64,000 nt of DNA from Nematostella vectensis (Eukaryota > Cnidaria > Anthozoa > Actiniaria > Edwardsiidae), in the NCBI RefSeq assembly GCF_932526225.1, contig NC_064045.1, forward strand, positions 4,350,498-4,414,497, written 5' to 3'. This document shows positions 35,600-46,600 of this stretch, piece by piece. Made by a program: the position numbers and the translations under genes. The notes beneath the pieces are model-generated. The model saw nothing but the letters and a program-made list of their open reading frames with translations, had not been told where the DNA came from and ran no database searches. Numbering within the stretch: the first letter of the stretch is position 1; each line of letters starts with the position of its first letter.

Positions 35600-38500
35600 G
35601 CGGGGGCAGTTCTTATAAGACGGCGACAAACTTTGAACTGGTGGGGGTAGTTTTTATAAGAGGGAGACGAACTTTGAGGTAGCGGGGGCAGTTTTTATAA
35701 GAGGGCAACAAACTTGGAACTAGCGGGGGCAATTCTTATAAGAGGGCGACACAACTTTGAGCTTGGGGTAGCTGTGGTGATTGTTTTGAAGAATCGCTTG
35801 ACTGAGTTTGAAACAGCGGGCGTGCAGTTTCAAAGACAGGGCGACGATTTAAACTAGAGGGGGAAGTTTTTATAAGAGGGCCACAAACTTTGAAGTAGCG
35901 GGGGCAGTTTTTATAAGAGGACGACAAACTTTGAAAGAGCGGGGGCAGTTTTTATAAGAGGGCAACAAACTTTGAAGTAGCGGGGGCAGTTTTTATAAGA
36001 GGGCGACAAACTTTGAACTAGCGGGGGAATTTTTTATAAGAGGGCCACAAACTTTGAAGTAGCGGGGGCAGTTTTTATAAGAGGGCGACGAACTTTGAAG
36101 TAGCGGGGGCAGTTTTTATAAGAGGGCAACAAACTTTGAAGTAGCGGGGGAAGTTTTTATAAGAGGGCGACAAACTTTGAAGTAGCGGGGGCAGTTTTTA
36201 TAAGAGGGCGACAAACTTCGAACTAGCGGGGGCAGTTTTTATAAAAGGGCGCCAAACTTCGAAGTAGTTGGGTAAGTTTTTATAAGAGGACAACAAACTT
36301 TGAAGTAGCGGGGGCAGTTTTTATGAGAGGCCGACAAACTTTGAACTAGCGGGGGGAGTTTTTATAAGAGGGCGACAAACTTTGAACTAGCAGATGAAGT
36401 TTTTATAAGAGGGCGACAAACTTTGAAGTAGCGGGGGCAGTTTTTATAAGAGGGCGACAAACTTTGAACAGGCGGATGAAGTTTTTATAAGAGGGCGACA
36501 AACTTTGAAATAGCGAGAGAAGTTTTTATAAGAGGGCGACAAACTTTGAACTAGCGGGGGCAGTTTTTATAAGAGGGCGACAAACTTTGAAGTAGCGGGG
36601 GAAGTTTTTATAAGAGGGCGACAAACTTTGAAGTAGCGGGGGCAGTTTTTATAAGAGGACGACAAACTTTGAAGTAGCAGATGAAGTTTTTATAAGAGGG
36701 CGACAAACTTTGAAGTAGCGGGGGCAGTTTTTATAAGAGGGCGACAAACTTTGAAGTAGCGGGGGCAGTTTTTATAAGAGGGCGACAAACTTTGAACTAG
36801 CGGGGGCAGTTTTTATAAGAGGGCGACAAACTTTGAAGTAGCAGATGAAGTTTTTATAAGAGGGCGACAAACTTTGAAGTAGCAGATGAAGTTTTTATAA
36901 GAGGGCGACAAACTTTGAAGTAGCGGGGGCAGTTTTTATAAGAGGGCGACAAACTTTGAAGTAGCAGATGAAGTGTTTATAAGAGGGCGACAAACTTTGA
37001 AGTAGCAGATGAAGTTTTTATAAGAGGGCGACAAACTTTGAAGTAGCAGATGAAGTTTTTATAAGAGGGCAACAAACTTTGAAGTAGCGGGGGAAGTTTT
37101 TATAAGAGGGCGACAAACTTTGAAGTAGCAGATGAAGTTTTTATAAGAGGGCGACAAACTTTGAAGTAGCAGATGAAGTTTTTATAAGAGGGCGACACAA
37201 CTTTGAAGTAGCAGATGAAGTTTTTATAAGAGGGCGACAAACTTTGAAGTAGCAGATGAAGTTTTTATAAGAGGGCGACAAACTTTGAAGTAGCAGATGA
37301 AGTTTTTATAAGAGGGCGACAAACTTTGAAGTAGTGGGGGCAGTTTTTATAAGAGGGCGACAAACTTTGAAGTAGCAGATTAAGTTTTTATAAGAGGGCG
37401 ACAAACTTTGAAGTAGCAGATGAAGTTTAATAAGAGGGCGACAAACTTTGAAGTAGCGGGGGCAGTTTTTATAAGAGGGCGACAAACTTTGAAGTAGCAG
37501 ATGAAGTTTTTATAAGAGGGCGACAAACTTTGAAGTAGCAGATGAAGTTTTTATAAGAGGGCGACGAACTTTGAAGTAGCGGGGACAGTTTTTATAAGAG
37601 GGCAACAAACTTTGAAGTAGCGGGGGAAGTTTTTATAAGAGGGCGACAAACTTTGAAGTAGCGGGGGCAGTTTTTATAAAAGGGCGCCAAACTTCGAAGT
37701 AGTGGGGTAAGTTTTTATAAGAGGGCGACAAGCTTTGAACTAGCAGGGGAATTTTTTATAAGAGGGCCACAAACTTTGAAGTAGCGGGGGCAGTTTTTAT
37801 AAGAGGGCGACGAACTTTGAAGTAGCGGGGGCAGTTTTTATAAGAGGGCAACAAACTTTGAAGTAGCGGGGGAAGTTTTTATAAGAGGGCGACAAACTTT
37901 GAAGTAGCGGGGGCAGTTTTTATAAGAGGGCGACAAACTTCGAACTAGCGGGGGCAGTTTTTATAAAAGGGCGCCAAACTTCGAAGTAGTGGGGTAAGTT
38001 TTTATAAGAGGACAACAAACTTTGAAGTAGCGGGGGCAGTTTTTATGAGAGGCCGACAAACTTTGAACTAGCGGGGGGAGTTTTTATAAGAGAGCGACAA
38101 ACTTTGAACTAGCGGGGGCAGTTTTTATAAGAGGGCGACAAACTTTGAAGTAGCAGATGAAGTTTTTATAAGAGGGCGACAAACTTTGAAGTAGCAGATG
38201 AAGTTTTTATAAGAGGGCGACAAACTTTGAAGTAGCGGGGGCAGTTTTTATAAGAGGGCGACAAACTTTGAAGTAGCAGATGAAGTTTTTATAAGAGGGC
38301 GACAAACTTTGAAGTAGCAGATGAAGTTTTTATAAGAGGGCGACAAACTTTGAAGTAGCAGATGAAGTTTTTATAAGAGGGCGACAAACTTTGAAGTAGC
38401 AGATGAAGTTTTTATAAGAGGGCGACAAACTTTGAAGTAGCGGGGGCAGTTTTTATAAGAGGGCGACAAACTTTGAAGTAGCAGATGAAGTTTTTATAAG

Positions 38501-38980
38501 AGGGCGACAAACTTTGAAGTAGCAGATGAAGTTTTTATAAGAGGGCGACGAACTTTGAAGTAGCGGGGGCAGTTTTTATAAGAGGGCAACAAACTTTGAA
38601 GTAGCGGGGGCAGTTTTTATAAGAGAATTTGAGGTAGCGGGGGCAGTTTTTATGAGAGGGCAACAAACTTTGAACTAGCGGGGTAAGTTTTTATAAGAGG
38701 GCGACGAACTTTGAAGTAGCGGGGCAGTTTTTATAAGAGGGCGACAAACTTTGAAGAAGCGGGGGCAGTTTCTATAAGAGGGCGCAGAACTCTGAAGTAG
38801 CGGGGGCAGTTTTTATAAAAGGGCGACAAACTTCGAGCTAGCGGGGGAAGTTTTTAAAAGAGGGCGACAAACTTTGAATCAGCGGGGGCAGTTTTTATAA
38901 GAGGGCGACAAACTTTGAAAGAGCGGGAGAATTTTTATAAGAGGGCGACGAACTTTGAACTAGCGGGGGCAGTTTTTTAT
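35600..38980 (+). repeat. 41-bp satellite
   Basis: About 82 copies of a unit containing GTAGCGGGGGCAG, TTTTTATAAGAGGGCGAC and AAACTTTGAA. A second subtype has GCAGATGAAG in place of GCGGGGGCAG and forms clusters. Rare variants (GAGGCCGACAAAC at about 36325 and 38047) recur 1722 bases apart, which is 42 units, showing block duplication. No ORF or gene is linked to it. A few degenerate units precede it from about 34860. Confidence 0.95.
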
Positions 38981-39664
38981 CTCACACAGAGGGTGTTGTT
39001 AATTTTGAAACAAACGGCGCGCCATATTAGCCTGCTAGCAAGGTCTCCGGAGTTTCAGTGACCATGGCAAAGGAAAGCATGACCCCCCGAAGAGCTGGCT
39101 AGCTAGCCTGAGTAATAGGCTTTTTTATGGGGGGGGGGGGGGGGGGCAATTAACTCAAGCGCAAGTTTCTCCGGTAGAATGCTCAAAATTCCTCATGGTA
39201 TCTTCGATGGTCGAGTCTCCATCGTCGCCTGTAGCATTTTATTTTTCTTTAAGAAATCTTTCTCTTGAGTAATCTTTCGAGATGCGAGATATTGTCGGAG
39301 AATTTCCGACGTGGCTTTTCTGTCGCTTCGCCGATAGTGTAAGTTCAGTTGGAGATCTCCCGTTCCGATCACAGGCTTACCAACCTCGCTCAGTCAGTTA
39401 CCAGTCAATCCAAGTAACGGCTCGAAAATTTTCACGAGTGATCACCTCCTGTCCTTTAATTGTCTTATATCCTAGAATAATGGTCACAATGAATCTTATT
39501 GCTTTGTGATGTGTATTTATTCAGAATAAGCGGTATTTCTAACGTATTTCTAACGACGTAAGCCTGTGTTCCGATGCAAGCGAACTCAGTGCGCTACTTT
39601 TTTTCCCTCCCCAGTCCCCCCTCCCCTGAGGGCCTGATACTAAATTTACAGGCCATCAGGCTAG

Positions 39665-40120
39665 TAATTTGAACCGACCGGCTCATTGACCGTTAATAAA
39701 AAGAACATATGTGGTTGTTACTTTATGTAAGTAATTAAGAATTCCCTTACCCTGGTTGCAGAGCCTCGAACGTCTCTCTATTTAGTGGCCAGCGACGTTC
39801 GAGGCTTTGGAACCAGGGAAGAATTTCTTCTATCACTTCCACTATAGAAAGTGGGAATGATCGAGTTGGAGTGATAGAGGAAATTCAAAATTTCACTGAA
39901 CAGCGCTATAACGGCCCCAAATGCTTTTTAAATAGCTTAAACATGGAAATAATAAACAACTACAAGTACTACTTCACGTTGGATTTCATTTATCACAGTT
40001 TTATGAAAGAATACTAGCATAAAGTAACAACTCCATAAGTTCTCTTTTGCGTCATTGAGCCGGTCGGTTCAAATTCCTCATGACAGAGCTTGAGCTACCA
40101 GTTCTTCCTGTTCCCAACTG
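39665..40120 (-). mobile_element. Dispersed element with inverted ends
   Basis: The head ACCGACCGGCTCATTGACC (39672 on) is repeated inverted at about 40055-40075 (TGAGCCGGTCGGTTC). The interior TCAAAATTTCACTG and the region about 39870-40120 are the reverse complement of 34180-34510. Confidence 0.55.
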
Positions 40121-40756
40121 CGTTAGAGAGTTTTATAGGGGCACGTAGCTCCATACAAAATAAAATAACTACGGGAGGCTTTGAAATACGAGAACGACCG
40201 TTTTGTTGCCAAATTCCCAAATTACATAAGAGAGAGGAGTTAGCGTGAGCAGCTGTGCTGCTACGAGGAGAGATCGAGGGGTCAACAGAGAATAAATACT
40301 TGTCACCAGGTAATCTCAATTGTGGAACCCCAGAAAACTCAGGTAAACAGTCAACGTCCACACGTATACGGAGGTTTTCGAAAACGCAGGGGTTTTCCTC
40401 GCCTTATGTACGCACGTACCCGGAGGTTTTTAAAAAAGGAAAATTTTCCCCGTCATTTACGTCTCCCGTCCAAAGGGCCACATGTATCCGGCGTTTTCGC
40501 TCCTGCTACAGAACCAGGCCCAACATGGGATTTTTTTACGCCTTTGCAGTATCTTCACGGGACGTTTATTGTCGGATTTGGCTACGTACCAGAGTGATCT
40601 AGCTTATGCTCTATAGTTTTGTCTACAAATAGCACGTCCATTGGGAACCGAAAAGTGGACCTTTGGCCGTTGTGTGTGTGTGTGGGGGGGGGGGGGGGGG
40701 GGGGTGCGTTCGCACCCCTTGCACCCCCCCTGGGTACGGGCCTGAGAACAGGGTCT

Positions 40757-41376
40757 CGTTTCTCAAAAAACCCGAGAATTCTCGGGCCCGAAATTCCTTA
40801 AATTTGAAAAGCTGGCTAATTTCTATAAAATTTATGGTATCTTAATATGTTGAAATATTGTCAAACATCGTATTTTACCACAAAGATTTATGTAATAGAT
40901 AATTCTCTTTATAAATTTATAGTTTGATTTTTCCCGAACTTCTTCTCTCCCATAGTATGGGGGAACTTCAATCGCTCAATATTGCCCAAAATGGATTGAA
41001 ACTTCACAGGGATTTAAATAACAACTCCACAAACATGTAAGAAAAGGCTGAAGGAATTTTTATTACATTTTTCGTTCCATTTTTTTTATTGTAATGCACC
41101 ATATATTTTACAGTAACTATGAATGAAACACGTAAAATACAACATTAGCTTGGTGAACCTATGCACTCAGCCAAGACTTTTCGGGTAACCTTTTGGCTTT
41201 AGCAAAATTTCGAAAATAGCCCTATTGAGTGTAATCATTTGGAATACGAACCAAGAGGAAGTTCAAACCGTTCTCAAACATGAAAGCGGTTCTCCAAAAG
41301 GAAAACATGGGAAATTTTAGCAAAAATGCAAAATAAAGTTTTCGGGCCCGAGAATTCTCGAGTGTTTCGAGAAACG
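40757..41376. mobile_element. 620-bp element with inverted termini (GAGAATTCTCGGGCCCG)
   Basis: Left CTCGTTTCTCAAAAAACC followed by CGAGAATTCTCGGGCCCG is mirrored by TTCGGGCCCGAGAATTCTCG and GAGAAACG at the right end. The interior is AT-rich and non-coding. Confidence 0.6.
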
Positions 41377-42125
41377 GGCGCCAGGGCATCGTATTGCTGC
41401 GCTAGGTCGCGCTAAGCTCCATGGCATTTGGATATCTGTCAGTTTTTTAGCTAAATATACACAGAAATGTTCTGGGCATGTTGCGAGTGCTACCGGACAC
41501 ACTGGAGGAACCAACGGGGCGGTGATCCGCCTTAGCTTCGGACTGAAATTTTAGAAGGAATGTAGGAGAGCTAAAATTTCCCAAATTTCCCTTGGGGAAA
41601 AAGCCTGGACTTGCCCATTTGGGAGGGGAGGGGGAGGGAGTTTGGATTAGAAAATAAGGAAAATTTACAATTCTAAACAAATACGTGCTTACGTAATCAG
41701 CTTATCTCTTCCGACTCATCACGCGATGGCGTAAAGAGCCCGACTATGGGCCGATGAAAGGCAAAGGTCTAGCGCATGACTCTGCGGCGCTAAGGTTCGC
41801 ATTACTATTGTGATTAAACCTTGGCACCAGAGCGATTACAGGATTAATTCTATTTTTATCATATCAAATAGCATGAGATACAATTTCTACCACTTCTTAC
41901 GTAAGAAGATAGTTTGGTCTTTCAAAGCGTACCTCATGACCGGAAAAAGGATCCTAAAAGTTGTACAAAGTCACGTAGAGATTGTGGTTTATGGTTATTT
42001 GCTGTTTGAATGAGTCAGTGATAAGTTGTTTTACCTTTGCAGTTTTGGATTCGATCGCGCGTGATTGACAGCGGGGGGGAGGGGGGCGGGAATTCAAACT
42101 CTCTATGACGCCAAACATGGACACC

Positions 42126-42199
42126 TATAAAAACAACCCATTTCTAGAACTTCAACAGTTTCGCCAGGTTATAGACGGGTGAAGAACAGCGATACGAAG
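42126..42199 (+). promoter_or_regulatory. Candidate promoter and non-coding first exon of the SOUL gene
   Basis: TATAAAA at 42126-42132 is followed about 30 bases on by a short stretch ending GATACGAAG-GTATGG, a plausible 5' splice site after 42199. An acceptor TTTCAG at 43647, just before the SOUL start codon, would complete the 5' UTR. Confidence 0.4.
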
Positions 42200-42203
42200 G
42201 TAT

Positions 42204-42470
42204 GGCAACTCTAGCTTTTTTTGTTTTGTTCACTTATCTACTGTATATTCTTCACATTTCCTAGCTCTTTTGGTATGGGAGGTTTTTTTGTAAGGAAGAG
42301 GAATTTCTAGAAACAAAAACTTCTAAATTGTAGATCCGTATGTACGGCAACTCTAGCTTTTTTTGTTTTGTTCACTTATCTACTGTATATTCTTCACATT
42401 TCCTAGCTCTTTTGGTAAAGGTTTTTTGTAAGGAAGAGTAATTTCTAGAAACAAAAACTTCTGAATTGTT
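42204..42470 (+). repeat. 142-bp tandem duplication
   Basis: GGCAACTCTAGC at 42204 recurs at 42346 with about 120 bases of near-identical sequence after it. The first copy starts four bases into the candidate intron. Confidence 0.8.
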
Positions 42471-43655
42471 ACATAACGTAGATACTCTTCGTGTTTTTTT
42501 TCCGGAATTTTTCATGGCTTTTCACATAGTTTTGTCCAATACTATCTTGAAACTATCAATTTCATTTAGATTATAATAGACTTTCTGCACCATGTGCTGA
42601 GGTTTGCGTGCTATCTGTTGTGTGCTATTTTCCTATAGTTACACAAGAGATAAGTCCAGAAGGTTTTGCCTTGCAATTAAGCCGCTTCACTGCTACCAAA
42701 GCCCAGGACTCAAAGCCTAGCACCAGCGCACGTCTCAGTTTACTAAAAGCCAAGAAGTGCTTTGAGAACTTCGCCACTTGCTCTTTCTAACCTCGAAGTA
42801 GTTACATTCGAGGCTCTGGGGCCAGGGAATTTTACCAGTGTCTTGTGATGCGCTAGAGTGGCACGAGAAATCTCAATCAATCCGCGGTTCATTACACTGC
42901 ATTTTATGCTACTAAAATAGAGAAAAAACATGACACGTAGATTGGAAGGACGCCAGACCGGGTATGCGCTGAAATGGGCCAAGAGATGAATCATCCGGAT
43001 ACTCAGTTGTAATCTTTTTCTCAACACATGCTGACGCCAACTGATTCAAGCCAGATAACAGATGGGATAGCGCCCAAAATGCTTCTCTGAGGTTATGCTC
43101 GCAATAAGACATCGCTCACATGCTCGTGCTTAGAGCTACTCCAAGTTGCTCTCACAGAGCCTATAAGGAGTCAGAGTTACTTAGCGTCCCGAAACTAATC
43201 AAGCGTTTTGTAAGCCCACAATCCGTTCCCTAATCATCAGTGGGCCGATAAGGCCTAGAGACAGCTGGAAATATGACCTAAAGCGGGCAAGGAGTCGTGG
43301 GCAAGGAGTCGTCCCCCAGCAAGTGCTCTCATACTCCAGTTACCGTTTACAATTTTTGGTTGCATTTTTATGCAGTTTTATTTTCAACCACTCCTTTGTT
43401 ATTATTTACCTCGCAAAATACAACAGTCTGTTCGCAAGGAAACTTTGAAATGGCCATCCACGATCAAAGTCTTATTACTTTATTAGCGATATCTGATTGT
43501 AACTAGATCAGTTACTCGCTTTAAAAAAAAGCCGATGGAAATGGATTCTTCGTGTGACTTGGCATTGTGCGGGAGCGTAACATGGTGGCGTGATTGGCCT
43601 TCTTTATTAAAATCACAAGTTTTTATTGGATCTTTTTATTGTTTCAGCTCTCAGT

Positions 43656-46079
43656 ATGTGGAAGATCGCATTTCTACTCCTGTTGGCAATCTGCCTACAA
43701 GTCACCCTCGCGGGTCGTCACGAAGCTGATGATCACCATGGCAACAGACGTGGGGGGAAAGGGAGTGGCAAGTGGGGCGAGAAAGAGGGGGAGGAAGGTG
43801 AGGAGGGTGACTATGGACGTCAGTGGGACTCTAAGAAGATGGACGAAAAAAAGATGATGATGATGAGGTTCATGAAGATGATGAAGCCCATGCGAAGGTT
43901 CTTCACAAAGGTACCCTTTGGAAGATTTATTTTAAATTTGTAGATACGACGATTGCGTGAGAAAGTTGTTTAATTCTCGGGTACCGAAAAGTCGAGGTCA
44001 GCGGAACGAGCCGAACACCGATGTCGTTTCGGTTTTCAGTAATCAAAACCATTATTATTTTTAGTAATGCAATTATCTTTGCATCATTTTATATTTTAGA
44101 AATAAATTTGAGCCGATTTAATTGTGGGATGGTTTGAAATTTCCCGGGATTCAAGCGGATAGAGATGAACATCTCATTTGCATAAAGTTTTATAAATCAC
44201 GAAATCACGCGTTACTCAAGCTGACTGTGTCATATTCGGGTCTTGGTGTCATATGGGCATTAGGGACCTTAAGCAAGGACGACGACGACGGCTAGGACAA
44301 CGCGATCGAAAAAGATGGGTTCGCGCTTGGCGATCAACTATAATTGAATTGCAATGGAATAAGCGAAACATTATAGTCAGAGATAGATAAAAGTAAACCA
44401 AGGACATTATTTCTACAGCAGCGAACGTAGTTAGGGGAGTTAACACGGCAAACGTCCGCGTCCTCAATTGACCGTGAAAGTTGGAGTTTTCACGTTGTGG
44501 TTTTATGGAAAACGGTTGAAATGTATCAGACAGAATGCATTTTCACGTGCTGCTATTTAATTCCGAATCCCGTTGTTTTCTGCCGTCGTCGTCCACGTTG
44601 CCGTCGTCGTTGCTTAAGGTCCCTATTATCACAGGGACCGAATCACCAAAAGACAAATTAGCATATTTTTGCATAATCGCACGATGGCATTTTCGAATCG
44701 CTTCCTCAGAACAAAATGTCGCGAATTTTATGTGACGCGAAAAACAAGTGTTGCAAATGAAAAGCAAACATTTTGCAACTTATTTCAAGTAAACAAGGAC
44801 ATAAACATCTCCCTATTATTATCTTAGTTTCACATTTAGTTAAAGCCGAATTGTCACCAGTTTACTTCCGGAGGGCCGACGGAAACCTCAACCGATGAAA
44901 GAAAAACAAATCTATTAGAATCCGCGCTATTAAACAGGCCATCCGCTCTAAATTATCAGTCACATCCTCGAAGAAACTTACAATAGACACATTGCTTTTA
45001 CAATTTTGAAATGTTTTTCACGTTTCCATTAAAAATAATCGGAGATTGTTATGGCATCGACCGGAAGTAAACTGGTGACAATGTGGCTTTAAATATCACA
45101 TAAAATCCATGAACTTCACGAATTTCTCGAGAAAAAATCATGATGTAATATGTGGCGCCATTTGATTGACAGGTACTTGCTCTCGGTCCAGTGCACCATC
45201 TTCCCGAACAGCCGGAGTTCTGTGAAGATAACGAATGCCCCAAGTTCGAGGTTCGCAGCAAGACAGAGCATTATGAGCTGAGGTGCTACCAGCCCTCTAA
45301 GTGGATCAGTGTCACAATGGAAGGTAAGTGATCAATTTGGAATTCCCCCCCTCAATATTAAACCAGTATAAACAAAGTAATCAGCTGGTGAGAATTTATT
45401 GAATAATGATTTGTGTAAGAATGAGGATGGAAAAGAGACTGATATAAAAAGGCTTTTTTATAGTGTAGAAAGGTGACCGTTGTTTTATGGAGGATGGATA
45501 AAGTGACAGGTATATGTTGTTGTTTTTTATCAATTGTAGCCTTAGAATTTGGAAGGGAAGCGACCGTGTTAAAGAGGTTTCTCCATACTCCTTTGAATAT
45601 TTTCTAAATTTTCTCTCACTCTTACTTTTATACCAGGAAAAAGCAGCGAAGCGTTGAAACAAAGCATGTTCTGGCCCATGTTCCGGTACATCTCTGGTAA
45701 CAACGATCAAAAACAGAAGATTAAAATGACAGTTCCCGTCACAACAGTCATCAAACCGACCCTCGAAAACACCACCTCGTACACTATGTCCTTCTACATT
45801 CCCAAGTCTCACCAGGCCAACCCCCCTACCCCACGGGATAACAAAATCAAGGTCATCGACCATCCCAAATCGTGCTACTGGGTTCACTCATTCGGGGGAT
45901 GGGCCAACGAGCGAAAGAACCGCATGGAAGTTAAAATGCTCGAGAAGCTTCTCAAGAAAGATGGACACAACGGGCATTTCGTACCGCATAAGAAATTGTA
46001 TATAACCGCTGGCTATGACGATCCTATGAAGATGTTCGAGAGGCATAATGAGGTTATGCTTAAGTGGGTTAAGCATTAG
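43656..46079 (+). CDS. Secreted SOUL-family heme-binding-like protein, three coding exons
   Basis: Exons: 43656-43910, 45173-45323, 45637-46079, phases 0 and 1, giving 282 residues. Residues 1-19 (MWKIAFLLLLAICLQVTLA) are a clear signal peptide. Residues 20-85 are a low-complexity Gly/Glu/Lys-rich region, then Met-rich (MMMMRFMKMMKPMRR). The SOUL fold begins near residue 95: FEVRSKTEHYELRCYQPSKW is the typical first strand pair, followed by MFWPMFRYISGNNDQ, KIKMTVPV and YTMSFYIP. The tail SFGGWANE and AGYDDPMKMF are family typical. SOUL/HEBP proteins bind tetrapyrroles in some members; heme binding here is not proven. Intron 1 holds two MITEs. The gene converges on the M3 peptidase gene, with ends about 480 bases apart. 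Confidence 0.93.
44261..44625. mobile_element. TA-flanked MITE in SOUL intron 1
   Basis: The ends GGGACCTTAAGCAAGGACG and its near complement TTGCTTAAGGTCCC are flanked by TA. The CGACGACG-rich subterminal parts are also inverted. No ORF. Confidence 0.8.
44840..45092. mobile_element. 253-bp TTAA-flanked MITE, copy 2, in SOUL intron 1
   Basis: It has the same termini as 11227-11479 and the same length. The interior, for example GAAACCTCAACCG, is in the opposite orientation. TTAA lies at 44840-44843 and 45089-45092, about 80 bases before exon 2. Confidence 0.85.
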
Positions 46080-46118
46080 ATACTCATTTGTACGCTAGGT
46101 TCTCGTACTTGAACTCGT

Positions 46119-46124
46119 AATAAA
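46119..46124 (+). terminator. Polyadenylation signal of the SOUL gene
   Basis: AATAAA lies 40 bases after the stop codon. Confidence 0.65.
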
Positions 46125-46302
46125 GGTGAAACAAAGCATGTCTTGGTATTCTCTATTGTTCTAACACAAGGGTTGGGTCGCGTCAGTACGCACCAATATC
46201 AAGGACGCCATCAGAAAACTACAGGCAAACCTTCCTGCCATTCATGCTTTTATTTTTTCACTATATTCATCGTTAAATACACAACAGTAATAGTGTTTTT
46301 TT

Positions 46303-46308
46303 TTTATT
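46303..46308 (-). terminator. Candidate polyadenylation signal of the M3 peptidase gene
   Basis: AATAAA on the minus strand, about 255 bases beyond the stop codon at 46562; a second one lies near 46248. Confidence 0.4.
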
Positions 46309-46379
46309 TGTGGTAATTTCGTGGATGTACGCAAAACCTCCCGAATAATAAGATCCCGGATGGTCACGCAATAGTTTAC

Positions 46380-46600
46380 TACTGCTCCATAAAAGGAAAG
46401 CAGAGCGTCTGTTTTTTGTCACGCTCGTGATAACACTCGGAAGGGCCATGTAATAGTTTGCTCTGTTGGTAGCTGAGTCCATATAAGGCAAGCAGAGCGT
46501 CTGTTTTTTTGTCACGCTCGTGATAACACTCGGAAGGGCCATGTAATAGTTTGCTCTGTCGCTAGCTGAGTCCATATAAGGCAAGCAGAGCGTCTGGCTT
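46380..46600 (-). repeat. 93-bp tandem repeat covering the peptidase stop codon
   Basis: Two full copies and one partial copy of a 93-bp unit read along the minus strand. The first contains the last coding codons ([11 protein letters not shown]) and the TAG stop; the next ones repeat CAGACGCTCTGCTTGCC in the 3' UTR. Reading ends at the first stop, so the protein is unaffected. Confidence 0.85.

Larger units (their letters stand above)
38981..42125. other. Intergenic stretch with transposon remnants
   Basis: No gene is supported. Poly-G runs sit at 39129-39146 and 40684-40704. A 67-base hairpin with GCCTCGAACGT arms occurs at 39753-39820, with a related single arm at 42790-42830. ORFs at 40255-40602 are unsupported. 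Confidence 0.5.

Noticed and set aside
40255..40845. Overlapping ORFs around the poly-G run
   Set aside because: They include homopolymer-encoded Gly runs and the end of an inverted-terminus element.
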